A program made the position numbers and the translations under genes. Below the pieces are notes generated by a model. That model did no database searches. It saw nothing but the letters and a program-made list of their open reading frames with translations, and was not told the origin of the DNA. From Bufo bufo (Eukaryota; Chordata; Amphibia; Anura; Bufonidae), in contig NC_053392.1 in assembly GCF_905171765.1 (NCBI RefSeq), positions 369,687,442-369,751,441 on the forward strand: a stretch of 64,000 nt of DNA, given 5' to 3'. Position 1 is the first letter of the stretch, and every line of letters begins with the position of its first letter. Positions 11,374 through 22,537 of the stretch are shown here, piece after piece.

Positions 11374-12600
11374 TTTTGACTGGGTGAATAAAATAATAGA
11401 CAGTGGAGGTGCAGTAGACATCGCATATCTAGATTTTAGTAAGGCTTTTGACACTGTCCCACATAGAAGACTTATCAATAAACTGCAGTCATTGAGCATG
11501 GACTCCCATATTGTTGAGTGGATTAGGCAGTGGCTGAGTGACAGACAACAGAGGGTTGTAGTCAATGGAGAACATTCAAAACAAGGTAATGTTACCAGTG
11601 GGGTTCCACAGGGATCTGTACTGGGACCGATTTTGTTTAATATCTTCATAAGTGATATTGCAAAAGGCCTCGCTGGTAAGGTTTGTCTTTTTGCTGATGA
11701 CACAAAGATATGTAACAGGGTTGATGTTCCTGGAGGGAAACGCCAAATGGAAAAGGATTTAGGAAAACTAGAAGAATGGTCAGAACTCTGGAAACTGAAA
11801 TTTAATGTGGATAAGTGCAAGATAATGCACCTGGGGCGTAAAAACCCAAGGGCAGAATATAGAATATTTGACAGAGTCCTGACCTCAGTATCTGAGGAAA
11901 GGGATTCAGGAGTAATTATTTCAGAAGACTTAAAGGTGGGAAGACAATGTAATAGAGCAGCACGAAATGCCAGCAGAATGCTTGGATGTATAGGGAGAGG
12001 TATAAGCAGTAGAAAGAGTGAAGTGCTTATGCCGCTGTACAGAACACTGGTGAGACCTCACTTGGAGTATTGTGCGCAGTACTGGAGGCCATATCTCCAG
12101 AAGGATATAGATACTCTAGAGAGAGTTCAGAGAAGAGCTACTAAACTAGTACATGGATTGCAGGATAAAACTTACCAGGAAAGGTTAAAGGACCTTAATA
12201 TGTATAGCTTGGAAGAAAGAAGAGACAGAGGGGATATGATAGAAACTTTTAAATACATAAAGGGAATCAACTCGGTAAAGGAAGAGAGCATATTTAAAAG
12301 AAGAAAAACTACCACAAGAGGACACAGTTTTAAATTAGAGGGGCAAAGGTTTAAAAGTAATATAAGGAAGTATTACTTTACTGAGAGAGTAGTGGATGCA
12401 TGGAATAGCCTTCCTGCAGAAGTTGTAGCTGCAAATACAGTGAAGGGGTTTAAGCATGCATGGGATAGGCATAAGGCCATCCTTCATATAAGATAGGGCC
12501 GGGGGCTATCCATAGTATTCAGTATATTGGGCAGACTAGATGGGCCAAATGGTTCTTATCTGCCGACACATTCTATGTTTCTATATGTTTCTATGTTTCT
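11374..12600 (+). mobile_element. 5'-truncated CR1-type LINE
   Basis: The copy begins abruptly inside the reverse transcriptase and ends in a repeated TTCTATG-type tail (12571-12600), as expected of a LINE copied from its 3' end. The untranslated tail contains GGGCCAAATGGTTCTTATC. Confidence 0.85.
11384..12496 (+). pseudogene. CR1-clade reverse transcriptase, C-terminal part
   Basis: The protein would copy LINE RNA into DNA at a nicked target. About 370 codons are open without a break. Visible motifs are YLDFSKAFDTV (residues 15-25, metal-binding Asp), TSGVPQGSVLGP (71-82) and FADDTKI (103-109, catalytic Asp pair). The thumb and C-terminal part with HLEYC, LERVQRRATK and SLEERR follow, as in CR1 elements of birds and reptiles. 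The apurinic endonuclease and the N-terminal fingers are missing, and the listed start is a GTG inside the domain, not a real start. The open frame suggests fairly recent insertion, but a copy this truncated cannot move itself. CR1 fits better than L2 or Rex1, judged by eye. Confidence 0.85.
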
Positions 12601-13044
12601 AGGGGATCTGAACATGTGATCTTTAGATTGCTTCTCCTATAGACTGCTGTGAATTAGCATTTGCAGTCTAAGGGCTCATGCACATGAGCATGTGTGCCCC
12701 ATGCCTGTATTGTGAACAGCAAACATCCCATTGACGTGAATGGGTCTGCAATCCGTAAGATACAGAGTGGTGCAGAGCAGAGGCACGGATCAGAAGGCCA
12801 CAGAAGCAGTACAAAGTGCTTCTGAAGGATTTTGGTCTTTGACTCTGCACTGCAGAAAAAATCTTCTTGCAGTGCAGAACGTATCTTGCAGATCATAGAC
12901 CCATTGAAGTGAATGGGTCCACATCTGCCAACTGCCTGTACTCGGCCGGTACCTGTGCATTGTGGACCACTATTTGTGGCACAGCACTCTTGAGGAAAGC
13001 CACCTCAGGTGCCGTGGTTACAAAAGACCATGGCATTTGAGGAT
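12601..13044. other. Non-coding; degraded MITE fragments
   Basis: Segments such as CCCATTGACGTGAATGGGTC and CCATTGAAGTGAATGGGTCC are typical of Harbinger-type repeats here, but no complete ends are visible. No gene seen. Confidence 0.4.
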
Positions 13045-13775
13045 TAAAGGGGTTCTCCGGGAATTTAGAAAATGAAAATAATTATATATTACTTTAGTAT
13101 AAATATATTCCCAAATACCTTTCAGTAGTTATAATGGCTTGTTTAGTTTCTTGAGCAATCATAAGGAGAAATAAAATGGCCGCCATCCTATTAATACACA
13201 CAAAATCGGTCCTAATCACACAGCAGGACAAGTTACTTTAGAGCACTGAGCTAAAAAGCTGCCTCATCCTCCTCTCTGCTCTGCTTGTCAGGTATTATGA
13301 TCCTGAATACAGATGATAAGATCTTCAGCTGAATCTCTGTAGGAATGGAGTTCATGAGAAGACATGAGAGGAGGGTGGGGATGTGGAAAATGAGCAGCAG
13401 CATTTGTATGCAGTCTACATTACCACAGTCTGTCCCTTCCATCCTCTCTGTACTTCGTGTCTCCTCATTAACTCCATTCCTACAGAGATTCAGCTGAAGA
13501 TCTTATCATCTGTATTCAGGATCATAATCCCTGACATGTAGAGCAGTGAGGAGGCTGAGGCAGCTATTTAGCAAAGTGTTCTGTAGTAACTTGTCCTGCT
13601 GTGTGATTAGGACAGGTTCTGTGTGTACCAATAGGACGGCAGCCATTTTATTTCTCCTAATCATTGCTCCCCAGACAAAACGAGCCATTATAACTAATGA
13701 AAGGTATTTGGGAATATATTTCTAATAAAGTAATATTTTGGTATTTTTATTTTCTTAATTCCCAGAGAACTCATC
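13045..13775. mobile_element. Palindromic MITE (about 730 bp)
   Basis: The ends GGTTCTCCGGGAATT (13051-13065) and AATTCCCAGAGAAC (13757-13770) are inverted. Long internal blocks are mirrored too, for example the TAATCACACAGCAGGACAAG block near 13212 and its inverse near 13597. There is no coding capacity, and the target duplication is unclear. Confidence 0.65.
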
Positions 13776-13923
13776 TAATGTCTGCTATCAGCATTATGGT
13801 CAATCACAGACATTAGCCCTGGGTCTCTGCTCTTTAACCATTTCACTACCGGAGGTTTTTTCATTTTTGCGTTTTCATTTTTCTCCTCTATCTTCCCTGA
13901 GCATAACTTCCCTGAGCAACATT

Positions 13924-14140
13924 GGTTGCTATGACGCCGCGCGCTTCATGCCGCCGCTGGTGTATAGTGATACACTGGTATAGATCATACGAGTGTATCA
14001 CTGTACAGCACCGGCGGCATGAAGCGCACGGCGTCATAGCAACCAATGACGCCGTGCGCTCCTGCTGTCAGCAGGAATCCCTGCCGGGTTACCACGGACC
14101 ACTCTCGGCCGCGGAACACGGCCGTGTGCATGAGGCCTAA
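13924..14140. repeat. G/C-rich foldback with one Harbinger-type end
   Basis: GGTTGCTATGACGCCG at the left is mirrored by CGGCGTCATAGCAACC near 14043, giving a hairpin with roughly 50-bp arms. The right side ends in the GTGTGCATGAGGCC terminus of the Harbinger-type family. The matching left terminus is missing, so this is a truncated copy. Confidence 0.55.
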
Positions 14141-14306
14141 AGCAACATGGCTGACTCTGCAATAAGACCTCATTCTTCCACCATGTAAAAGAATTAGGGT
14201 GCATTCAAACAGTAGAATTTTTGGTGTTCTTTGGTAGCAATAGCAGGAAAATATTTTCATTTCAACAAAAACTATTACAAAACACTTTGACATTTCTGGT
14301 ATATAA

Positions 14307-14312
14307 TTTAAT
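14307..14312 (-). promoter_or_regulatory. TMEM244: Candidate polyadenylation signal of TMEM244
   Basis: ATTAAA on the minus strand lies about 170 bases after the TMEM244 stop codon. It is the best candidate I see in the presumed 3' untranslated region (about 14290-14478), but no transcript evidence supports it. Confidence 0.3.
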
Positions 14313-14478
14313 ATACATGGCGATGAAAGAAGTTGAGGCATGACTCATCCTGTCATCCATGAGCCCATGTACTTCACTTTAAAAAAATAAATGTACAGAT
14401 AAACAAATGCTTTATAAAAGAACAAACTTAAACAGCAGCATTTTATACATTTAAAATAATTTTTGCTCTAGGATTATT

Positions 14479-14573
14479 TCAAAAATCATCCAGGTCGGGA
14501 TATATAAAGTTGTTATGGTATAGAAGATAAGCCAGAATTTGTCCTCCACAGATCATCATGGTCAAACCAATGC
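14479..14573 (-). CDS. TMEM244: TMEM244, last coding exon
   Basis: This exon follows an acceptor ending TGTACATTTAG and contributes 31 codons plus two bases, finishing at a TGA. It encodes IGLTMMICGGQILAYLLYHN, a hydrophobic membrane segment, then a short polar tail ending YPDLDDF. The first two bases complete a Gly codon with the final G of the exon at 60255-60299, so the intron is phase 1 and the frame is kept. From memory, TMEM244 is a small multi-pass membrane protein of poorly known function whose C-terminal part looks like this. The exon is not open beyond its ends, and the flanks are repeat-rich. The acidic C-terminus seems longer than what I recall of the mammalian protein, so the symbol rests mainly on the exon at 62247-62372. 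Confidence 0.75.
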
Positions 14574-15678
14574 CTAAATGTACACAAGATAAAGAAGACT
14601 TGATTAGCAAGATAGAAGATGGGCATGTATGTACAGTATGTTAGAGTGGGAAAAGAATGACTATTGAACCCTTAGTATAAAGTACTACAGACAATAATTG
14701 GTACTAGATGACACTAGATTTAATGAAATGCAAGTTAGTTGTATAAAAGAGTGTCTTAAAATGTTGGAGAGATACTTGTAGATATAAATTCATTTTTTGA
14801 CTACTTTAATAACCTGACTTAAAACATACAGGGGCGTAGCTACCATAGTGGCAGACCATGCGACTGCTATGGGGCCCAGGGCAAGAGGGGGCCCAGTTGG
14901 GATTATCTCCTCTTCTACTGGGGGTGAAAACTTGGTCAGGACTCTACCTTCTAAAGAAACTTTTAGCAATTGAGGCAGTGGAAAAAAATGTCCCAAGGGT
15001 CATTAAAAAGGGGTTTAGGCCGAAACCCTTCTGTCCTGTGTGGGGGGCCTAGTTCAATTCTTGCTATGAGGCCCTTACTTCTCTATGTACACCACTGTAC
15101 ACACATATCCGTGACTTAGTATTCTTTTAAATTATTCAGTCCATACCTCGAAATACAGCCGGTGGAAGTATCCAGCCACAACAAAGGGCTGTAGTGAAGC
15201 CAAAGAAGTGGCGGGTCGGCGCATGCACAGTGCAACTCCCTGTTCCTCTGCCCATAATGGGCACAGCAGCGCGCAGGTGCGGGGCAAGTGTGGAGCGGCA
15301 CAGGCGCGAGATTTGTGAGGGAGAGGAGGAGGTAATAATAGGAAACGAGGGTGGACCAGAGGGGTGAAAGAGGTGTGGTTTTCTGGACTCATCGCCGAGG
15401 GGCCTGGGCACTTGCTGCAGTAACGCCGACCCTGGGCACTTGCCAAACCTCATTAGCTTAAGTTTTAAAAGTCTTTTTTGGAAGATCTCGGCGAGGGACA
15501 GCACAAATAAAGATAACATTGTAATGTGGGCAAAGGAGTCTATAACCTGATCTGAGCGGTCTAAAATGCTCAGATTAGGTGACAGACTCCCTTTAAAGGG
15601 GCTCATGTTGAACAGGCAGTATGAATTGTCAGCATCATGGCACAGAGCAAGGGAACAGAGCATATTTTGTTTTATATA
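14574..15678. other. Start of the large TMEM244 intron, non-coding
   Basis: I see no gene. Around 14830-15090 lies a moderately repetitive block beginning GGGGCGTAGCTACCATAGTG, a sequence type I associate with interspersed amphibian repeats. Nothing else is assignable. Confidence 0.4.
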
Positions 15679-17221
15679 CAGTCGTGGCCAAAAGTTTTGA
15701 GAATCACATAAATATTGGAAATTGGAAAAGTTGCTGCTTAAGTTTTTATAATAGCAATTTGCATATACTCCAGAATGTTATGAAGAGTGATCAGATGAAT
15801 TGCATAGTCCTTCTTTGCCATGAAAATTAACTTAATCCCCAAAAAACCTTTCCACTGCATTTCATTGCTGTCATTAAAGGACCTGCTGAGATCATTTCAG
15901 TAATCGTCTTGTTAACTCAGGTGAGAATGTTGACGAGCACAAGGCTGGAGATCATTATGTCAGGCTGATTGGGTTAAAATGGCAGACTTGACATGTTAAA
16001 AGAAGGGTGATGCTTGAAATCATTGTTCTTCCATTGTTAACCATGGTGACCTGCAAAGAAACGCGTGCAGCCATCATTGCGTTGCACAAAAATGGCTTCA
16101 CAGGCAAGGATATTGTGGCTACTAAGATTGCACCTCAATCAACAATTTATAGGATCATCAAGAACTCAATTCTTGTTAGGAAGGCTTCAGGGCATCCAAG
16201 AAAGTCCAGCAAGCACCAGGATCGTCTCCAAAGTGGATTCAGCTGCGGGATCGGAGTGCCACCAGTGCAGAGCTTGCTCAGGAATGGCAGCAGGCAGGTG
16301 TGAGCGCATCTGCACGCACAGTGAGGCGAAGACTTTTGGAAGATGGCCTGGTGTCAAGAAGGGCAGCAAAGAAGCCAATTCTCTCAAAAAAAAAAACATC
16401 AGGGACAGATTGATCTTCTGCAGAAAGTATGGTGAATGGACTGCTGAGGACTGGGGCAAAGTCATATTGTCCGATGAAGCCTCTTTCCGATTGTTTGGGG
16501 CATCTGGAAAAAGTATTTTCCGGAGAAGAAAAGGTGAGCGCTACCATCAGTCCTGTGTCACGCCAACAGTAAAGCATCCTAAGACCATTTATGTGTGGGG
16601 TTGCTTCTCATCCAAGGGAGTGGGCTCACTCACAATTTTGCCCAAAAACACAGCCATGAATAAAGAATGGTACCAAAACACCCTTCAACAGCAACTTCTT
16701 CCAACAATCCAACAACAGTTTGGTGAAGAACAATGCTTTTTCCAGCATGATAGAGCACCGTGCCATAAGGCAAAAGTGATAACTAAGTGGCTCGGGGACC
16801 AAAACGTTGACATTTTGGGTCCATGGCCTGGGGACTCCCCAGATCTTAATCCCATTGAGAACTTGTGGTCAATCCTCAAGAGGCGGGTGGACAAACAAAA
16901 ACCCACTAATTCTGACAAACTCCAAGAAGTGATTATGAAAGAATGGGTTGCTATCAGTCAGGAATTGGCCCAGAAGTTGATTGAGAGCATGCCCAGTCGA
17001 ATTGCAGAGGTCCTGAAAAAGAAGGGCCAACACTGCAAATACTGACTCTTTGCATAAATGTCATGTAATTGTCGATAAAAGCCTTTGAAATGTATGAAGT
17101 GCGTGTAATTATATTTCACTACATCACAGAAACAACTGAAACAAAGATCTAAAAGCAGTTTAGCAGCAAACTTTGTGAAAACTAATATTTGTGTCATTCT
17201 CAAAACTTTTGGCCACAACTG
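15679..17221 (+). mobile_element. Tc1/mariner transposon (DD35E-type relic)
   Basis: Inverted repeats of roughly 38 bp starting CAGTCGTGGCCAAAAG bound the element, flanked by TA (15677-15678 and 17222-17223). It is 1543 bp with one transposase gene that has lost its frame. Confidence 0.93.
16043..17045 (+). pseudogene. Frameshifted Tc1 transposase, DD35E spacing
   Basis: The gene starts at 16043 with MVTCKETRAAIIALHKNGF, a helix-turn-helix region typical of its family. The frame shifts near 16225 into a second frame carrying the ELAQEWQQAGVSASARTVRR segment. It shifts again at an 11-base A run (16386-16396), apparently two bases too long, into the frame that carries the catalytic domain to 17045. 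Visible residues are LSDEASFRLFG (first Asp), FQHDRAPCHK (second Asp) and [11 protein letters not shown] (Glu), with 35 residues between the last two. The C-terminus KKKGQHCKY is complete. The protein would have cut and pasted the element, but the two frameshifts make the copy inactive. Confidence 0.9.
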
Positions 17222-17223
17222 TA

Positions 17224-17613
17224 GTTTTGTTGGAAAAGATTCAGTATAACTTGCATTTTATTCATTTACGGTAAACCTCTGCTTATCCTGGCATTAGGAG
17301 TCCAATGAGTGGTCCTCCTCAGTAATTGACAACTATCTTCATATGTATAGTTATAGAAGAAAGGCTGCCATTCATTGATTAGGGCTGCCAACAGGCCCAG
17401 AAAACTGTATATCAATCTGTTCAGCAAATCCTCCCATGTAACATGATGCCAGAAGATTAGACAGTATTTTTATGGTGGCAGGTTTCCTTTAAGATTAAAA
17501 GGGGAGGGACATGTTTTCCCTCTCCCTCGTACTGAAACTTATTTTTGAAGTAGACACGCAGGAGAAGGGATCTCCTGAACAAGATGTAAAAACCTAACCT
17601 TACACTAGTGTAT
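17224..17613. other. Non-coding intronic stretch
   Basis: No gene, repeat or recognisable element seen. Confidence 0.4.
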
Positions 17614-17984
17614 ATGTTGAGTAGAGATGGCCTTGCGGTTCGCCCGGCGGTAGTTTCGTGGCGAACTTTGCTCGTTCGCGGTTCGCCGAACATATGGCGA
17701 TGTCTGCCAGCTCAATATTCTTTTACATTGTGAAGAACATTAACCCATGACACATCCATCAGGTAGTACAGGACAGCCAATTGAGATGTTTCAGCACATG
17801 GAAACACCCCCTACCTTATAAATAAACTCGATCTGGCCGCCATTTTATATTCAGTCTTTTGCCAGAGAGGTTTCTGTGTGGTGCAGGGACAAACTGTTAG
17901 GGACACCAAACGCTAGCTAATAGGGCCACAAAAGTCATTTTAAGGACTGGTATAGGTGTGCTATTGATAGGTGTGACTTACTGA

Positions 17985-18540
17985 GGGGTGTGATATACTT
18001 ATAATATACTTTCTAACATAGAAAGTATATTATAGTGCACTTGTATTGTACAGAATTTGTGTGCGTTTCTGCAGCGATACTGCAGTTACACAGAGTGACA
18101 AACGCTATTGGAACAAATAATTTCAACTGGTGTGATATACCAGTTGCCCCCCCCCAAAAAACTGATTAAGGCAGGGGTGTGTTATACCAATAATATACTT
18201 TCTATATAGTGTATTTGGGTAGTGCAGAATTTATGTGCGGTTCTGCTGCGTTACCACAGCTGCACAGAGGGACAAATGCTATTGGAACAAATAATTTCAA
18301 CTGGTGTGATATACCAGTTGCCCCCCCAAAAAATTGATTAAGGCAGGGGAGTGATATACCTATAATATACTTTCTATATAGTGCATTTGGGAAGTGCAGC
18401 ATTTGTGTGCGCTTCTGCTGCGTTACCGTAGCTACACAGAGTGACAAACGCTATTGGAACAAATAATTTTTTACTGGTGTGCTATACCAGTTGCCCCCCC
18501 AAAAAACTGATTGAGGCAGGGGTGTGATATACCTTCTTCC
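17985..18540. repeat. About 180-bp tandem repeats in the hAT 5' region
   Basis: Three units of roughly 180 bp, each with TATACTTTCTA, a GTGCAGAATTTGTGTGCG-like block and GGTGTGATATACCAGTTGCC, precede the transposase start. The related non-autonomous element expanded a different, 38-bp unit at the equivalent place. Confidence 0.75.
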
Positions 18541-18588
18541 ACAAATATTGCTCTTCTATAGGGACTTTGTCACTGGGTCATTTTAAAA

Positions 18589-20941
18589 ATGACAGGCAGA
18601 GGAAGAGGCAGGCCATTCCGCAGGGGTGGTAAGGGTCGGGCAGGTGCACCAGGCCAGAGCCTAAGTGGGAAGTTGCAGAAGGTGCGTGCAATTACGTCAA
18701 AGGACGCACCAGAGTTTCTCACTGAGCCTTCCGCTTCTGCACCCTCCTCACTCTCTGCTGTGTGCACCCCCAAAGACACCACCACCCCCATATCCCCTCC
18801 GCTCGATTCAGAGAAATTATTTTCCCATCCATTCCAAGACCTTACCGATGCGCAGCCATTCTTGGCATTGGACCAGGAAGAGGCGGTATCAACGGTTGCC
18901 ACCCAGCAGTCTGATGACAGTACCCAGATCAGCCCAAGGACGGTGGTCCCCGCTGTTGCTGCCTACTCCCATCACCGAGCCCTGTGGGAGCAACACCGTC
19001 AGAACCCACAAAGCCACACTCCCGGTGCTCCACGTCCTGCCTCTTCTCTTTCCTCCTCCCATTTGTCCTCCATTCCACCTTCCACCGTGCCGTTGTCGCA
19101 TTCATCTGGCAAAAGGCAGGCTTCCATGGCCCAAATGTTCGAGCGTAAAAAGATGATGACGCCGGATAACCCTCTTGCCCAACGGCTGACTTCTGGCTTG
19201 TCGGAACTGCTAGCCCGCCAACTACTGCCATATAAACTGGTGGACTCAGAGGCCTTTATACAATTTGTGGCCATTGGCACACTGCAATTGAAGGTCCCCG
19301 GAAAAAAATATTTCTCCTAGAAAGTCATCCTGGAGCTATATACGTTCAGCAACAAGTGAATGTATCTGTCGGTACCAAGATACATCTGAACACAGACACG
19401 TGGTCTAGCAAACACGGGCAGGGAAGGTACATAACTTTTACTGCCCACTGGGTGAACCTTCTGACGGCTGTCAAGCATGCAACCAGTGGCACCCAAGTGG
19501 ATTTGGTGTTACCGCCATGGATTGCATGCAGGCCTGCCTCTTCTTCTTCTCCTCCTACTCCATCCTCCATCTCCTGCTCGGCTGACTCCTCCTTTTCCAC
19601 TGCTACCGCCTCTTCCACTGCGCCCCCCCCCCCCCAGCTCCCCAGAACCTATTCGACGTGCCAGGTGAGACCTTGCTATGCTGTGCTGTGGCTGTTGTGC
19701 CTGGAAGCCAAGAGCCACACCGGTCCTGCACTCCTTTCAGCTTTGCGGTCACAGGCCGATCAGTGGCTAACCCCACTCAATTTGACAGTTGGTAAAGTGG
19801 TGTGCGACAACGGTGCCAATCCTCTGAACGCGCTGAATCAGGGCAAAATTACACACATGCCGTGCATGGCACACGTCCTAAACTTAATCGTGCAGCGATT
19901 CATTGCCATATACCCCGGGGTCCAGGACGTCTTGCAGCAGGCCAGGAAAATCTCTGGCCATTTTAGAAGATCTTACACGGCCATGGCTCGCCTTGCTGAT
20001 GTTCACCGGCGACACCACCTGCCCGTCAGACGTCTGATTTGTGACTGTCCGACGTGATGGAACTCCACCCTGTATATGCTTGATAGGCTACTCCAGCAGA
20101 AATGTGCAGTTAACGACTACCTGTACGAACTCTGTGGCAGGACAGGTTCTGGGGAGCTTGTTTTTTTTTCACCGCGACAGTCGCTGCTCATGACTTCTGC
20201 GGCCATTTGATGAGATCACCAAACTGGTCAGTCTGGGGGGGAGACCGAGGATGACATTATCCTGGACGATGAGCAGGAGCCAGTCCACTCCACCGCTTCC
20301 AGTTTAGTGCAAATGAGGGCCTTTATGCTCCAGTGTTTGAAGAGGGACCCCCGTATAAAAAGCATAAAGGGCAAGGACCAGTACTGGGTGGCAATGTACT
20401 TAGACTGCCGGTGCAAACACAAAATAGCGGACATGTTACCAGCATCACAGAGGGCTGTCAGAATGCAGCACTTCCAGGCTTCGAGAAATGCTGCATTCTG
20501 CTTTTGCGGGCGCTTTCAGAGGAATTTCCACTCACAGTAAACAGTTGCGGGTACCAAACCGCAAGAAGAGGGCGGTTTGAAGATGTGTTGGTCACTTCAG
20601 ATATGAGATCATTCTTGCAGTCAACCCATCGACAGCCACAGCCACAGGTGTCCGACTATATCGGGTTAACGGCCGATGTAGACACTATGAGAAGCGAGGA
20701 ACCCCTGGACTACTGGGTGTGCAGGCTTGACCTGTGGCCAGAGCTGGCACAATTTGCCATGGAACTCTTGGCTTGCCCCTCGTCCAATGTCCTGTCCGAA
20801 AGGACGTTCAGTGCAACAGGGCGGATCGTGAACGATAAGCGCACTCACCTAGCTCACGACAGCGTGGACTACTTCACATTTCTAAAAATGAATGATGCAT
20901 GGATCTCGGAGGAATTCAACACCTTTGACGACCACATTTAA
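18589..20941 (+). pseudogene. Decayed hAT transposase
   Basis: hAT transposases excise and insert their element and leave 8-bp duplications. A first open part (18589-19320) starts with a basic, Gly/Arg-rich N-terminus and reaches the VPGKKYFS region before a TAG. A second (about 19356-20057) has NTDTWSSKHGQGRYITFTAH, with the first catalytic Asp, and VVCDNGANPLNALNQ, with the second. It ends at a TGA where the family has Arg before WNST, consistent with a CpG-to-TpG change. After further frame changes, 20333-20941 carries the C-terminal dimerisation region with ACPSSNVLSERTFSATGRI, including the conserved Glu. I see no BED zinc finger. There are at least two stops and two frameshifts, so the copy cannot be autonomous. 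The Ac/ZBED-like group is the closest I can name. Confidence 0.88.
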
Positions 20942-22016
20942 TTGAATTTCCTCATGCCAGCCCACACATATCCTACAACACCACCTGTATTTGTACTGGC
21001 CTTTAGTAAAATTGATAGCCATTGACCAGCGTCTAATAAACCTCCGGCCACATAATCACTTGATCTGTTATGTACGGTGAATGCATCATTTTTGGGGCCT
21101 GTAATGTAACTGGCCAACAGTAAAATTGTTATATGATGACCGCCTAATGTACCTCCAGCCACATTATCCATTGTTATTTTCTGTCCAGTGAATGCATAAT
21201 TTTTGGGGCCTGTAGTCCACTGGCCTGCTGAAAAATTGATATCCAATGACCGTGTAATCTACCTCTAGCCACATACTTACTTGTTCTTTTCTGTACGGTG
21301 AATGAATAATTGTTGGGGCCTCTGAGGAATTCAACACCAGTGACGACCGCGTGTTATCGAATTTCAACTATTATCATTAGTTGTTTTTTTTAAAAGGGGG
21401 GATTTCGTTAGCCATGTTTTTAATCCAATTTAATATTTTTAGTTCTTTTAAACATATATATTTGACCTGTATTTGTACTGGCCTGCAGTAAAATTGATAT
21501 CCATTGACTGTGTAATATACCTCCAGCCACATAATTACTTGATCTTCTCTGTCCGGTGAATGCCTAATGTTTGGGGCCTGTAGTCCAGTAGCCTACAGTA
21601 AAATTTCTATCCATTGACCACATAATGTACCTCGAGCCACATAATCAGAATTTCTTTTATGTCAGGTGAATGCCTAATTTTTAAGGCCCGTACTCCCATG
21701 GCTTAAAATAAAAAATTTCTAGGCTCCAACAGGGCACATTTCAGAAAATTTCCCTTTAAGACACATAAACATTTCCCCTGATTAAGATACTTATTTTTGG
21801 TTGGAATTTTTGTCATTGATCCCCCTCTAGTATGTCACTGTCCATGTTGTGAGACTATTTGTGCACTTCTACTAAGTACTGCAAATATGAGCTGAAGGTT
21901 TTTCAGGTTCGCCTGCCATTAAAGTGAATAGGGCCCGCCGAGAACTTGCGGTTCGCAAACATTTGATCGCGTTTGCGAACCGTCCCGGCCGATGTTCGTC
22001 TATCACTAATGTTGAG

Positions 22017-22535
22017 CACCCCAGGTGGTGAAGTAAGTTTCAAAGTCTTGTGAGCAAAAAGCAAAGCAATTCCATGTGCCCCTACAGATCTAAAGGTACA
22101 CATGGAACACATTTTTTGTGTACCCAAACATAACTATAAATCTTTCCTGACCACCCTAAAATTATCTGAACGCGTACCTAATTTTTAAAATCTGTGAGTA
22201 TCTGATTGTTGCATATTTGCAGGGGGACAGGAACCAAAGTTTAGAAGACTGCTGGGGAAGCTGCTTCAGCCTGGAAGTGACAGTGTGCTCCAAAGGGAGA
22301 CACATATTAGTCCTGTACATAGAAGCCACAGCAAAAGTGCCTCAGTCCAGTGAACAAGAATGATGCAAAGGGAACAAAATAGAGTCATGCAAGTTGAGGT
22401 CACATTGCAGAGCTAGACTGATCTGTTTATCAGCCCAATAACAGAGGAGTTGGCCATAATGGAGAAAGTTGTAATTAATCAGTGCAAGCACGGAGTTACA
22501 TTGCTGTTATTGTTCCTAGAGACTATATATATACA
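22017..22535. other. Non-coding intronic stretch
   Basis: No gene or element recognised between the hAT element and the next Tc1. A short A/T microsatellite precedes 22536. Confidence 0.4.
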
Positions 22536-22537
22536 TA

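Larger units (their letters stand above)
17622..22008 (+). mobile_element. hAT transposon with decayed transposase
   Basis: The element begins TAGAGATGGCC and ends with the inverted TAGTGATAG terminus, flanked by a perfect 8-bp duplication ATGTTGAG (17614-17621 and 22009-22016). At 4387 bp it is full length. Its ends match the non-autonomous copy at 8888-11254. A tandem array precedes the gene, and A/T-rich repeated blocks of a TAATGTACCTCCAGCCAC type fill the 3' part. Confidence 0.92.

Noticed and set aside
18929..19718. Overlapping frames opposite the hAT transposase
   Set aside because: They are shadows of a G/C-rich, Pro/Ser-rich coding stretch. Only the plus-strand frames carry hAT motifs.
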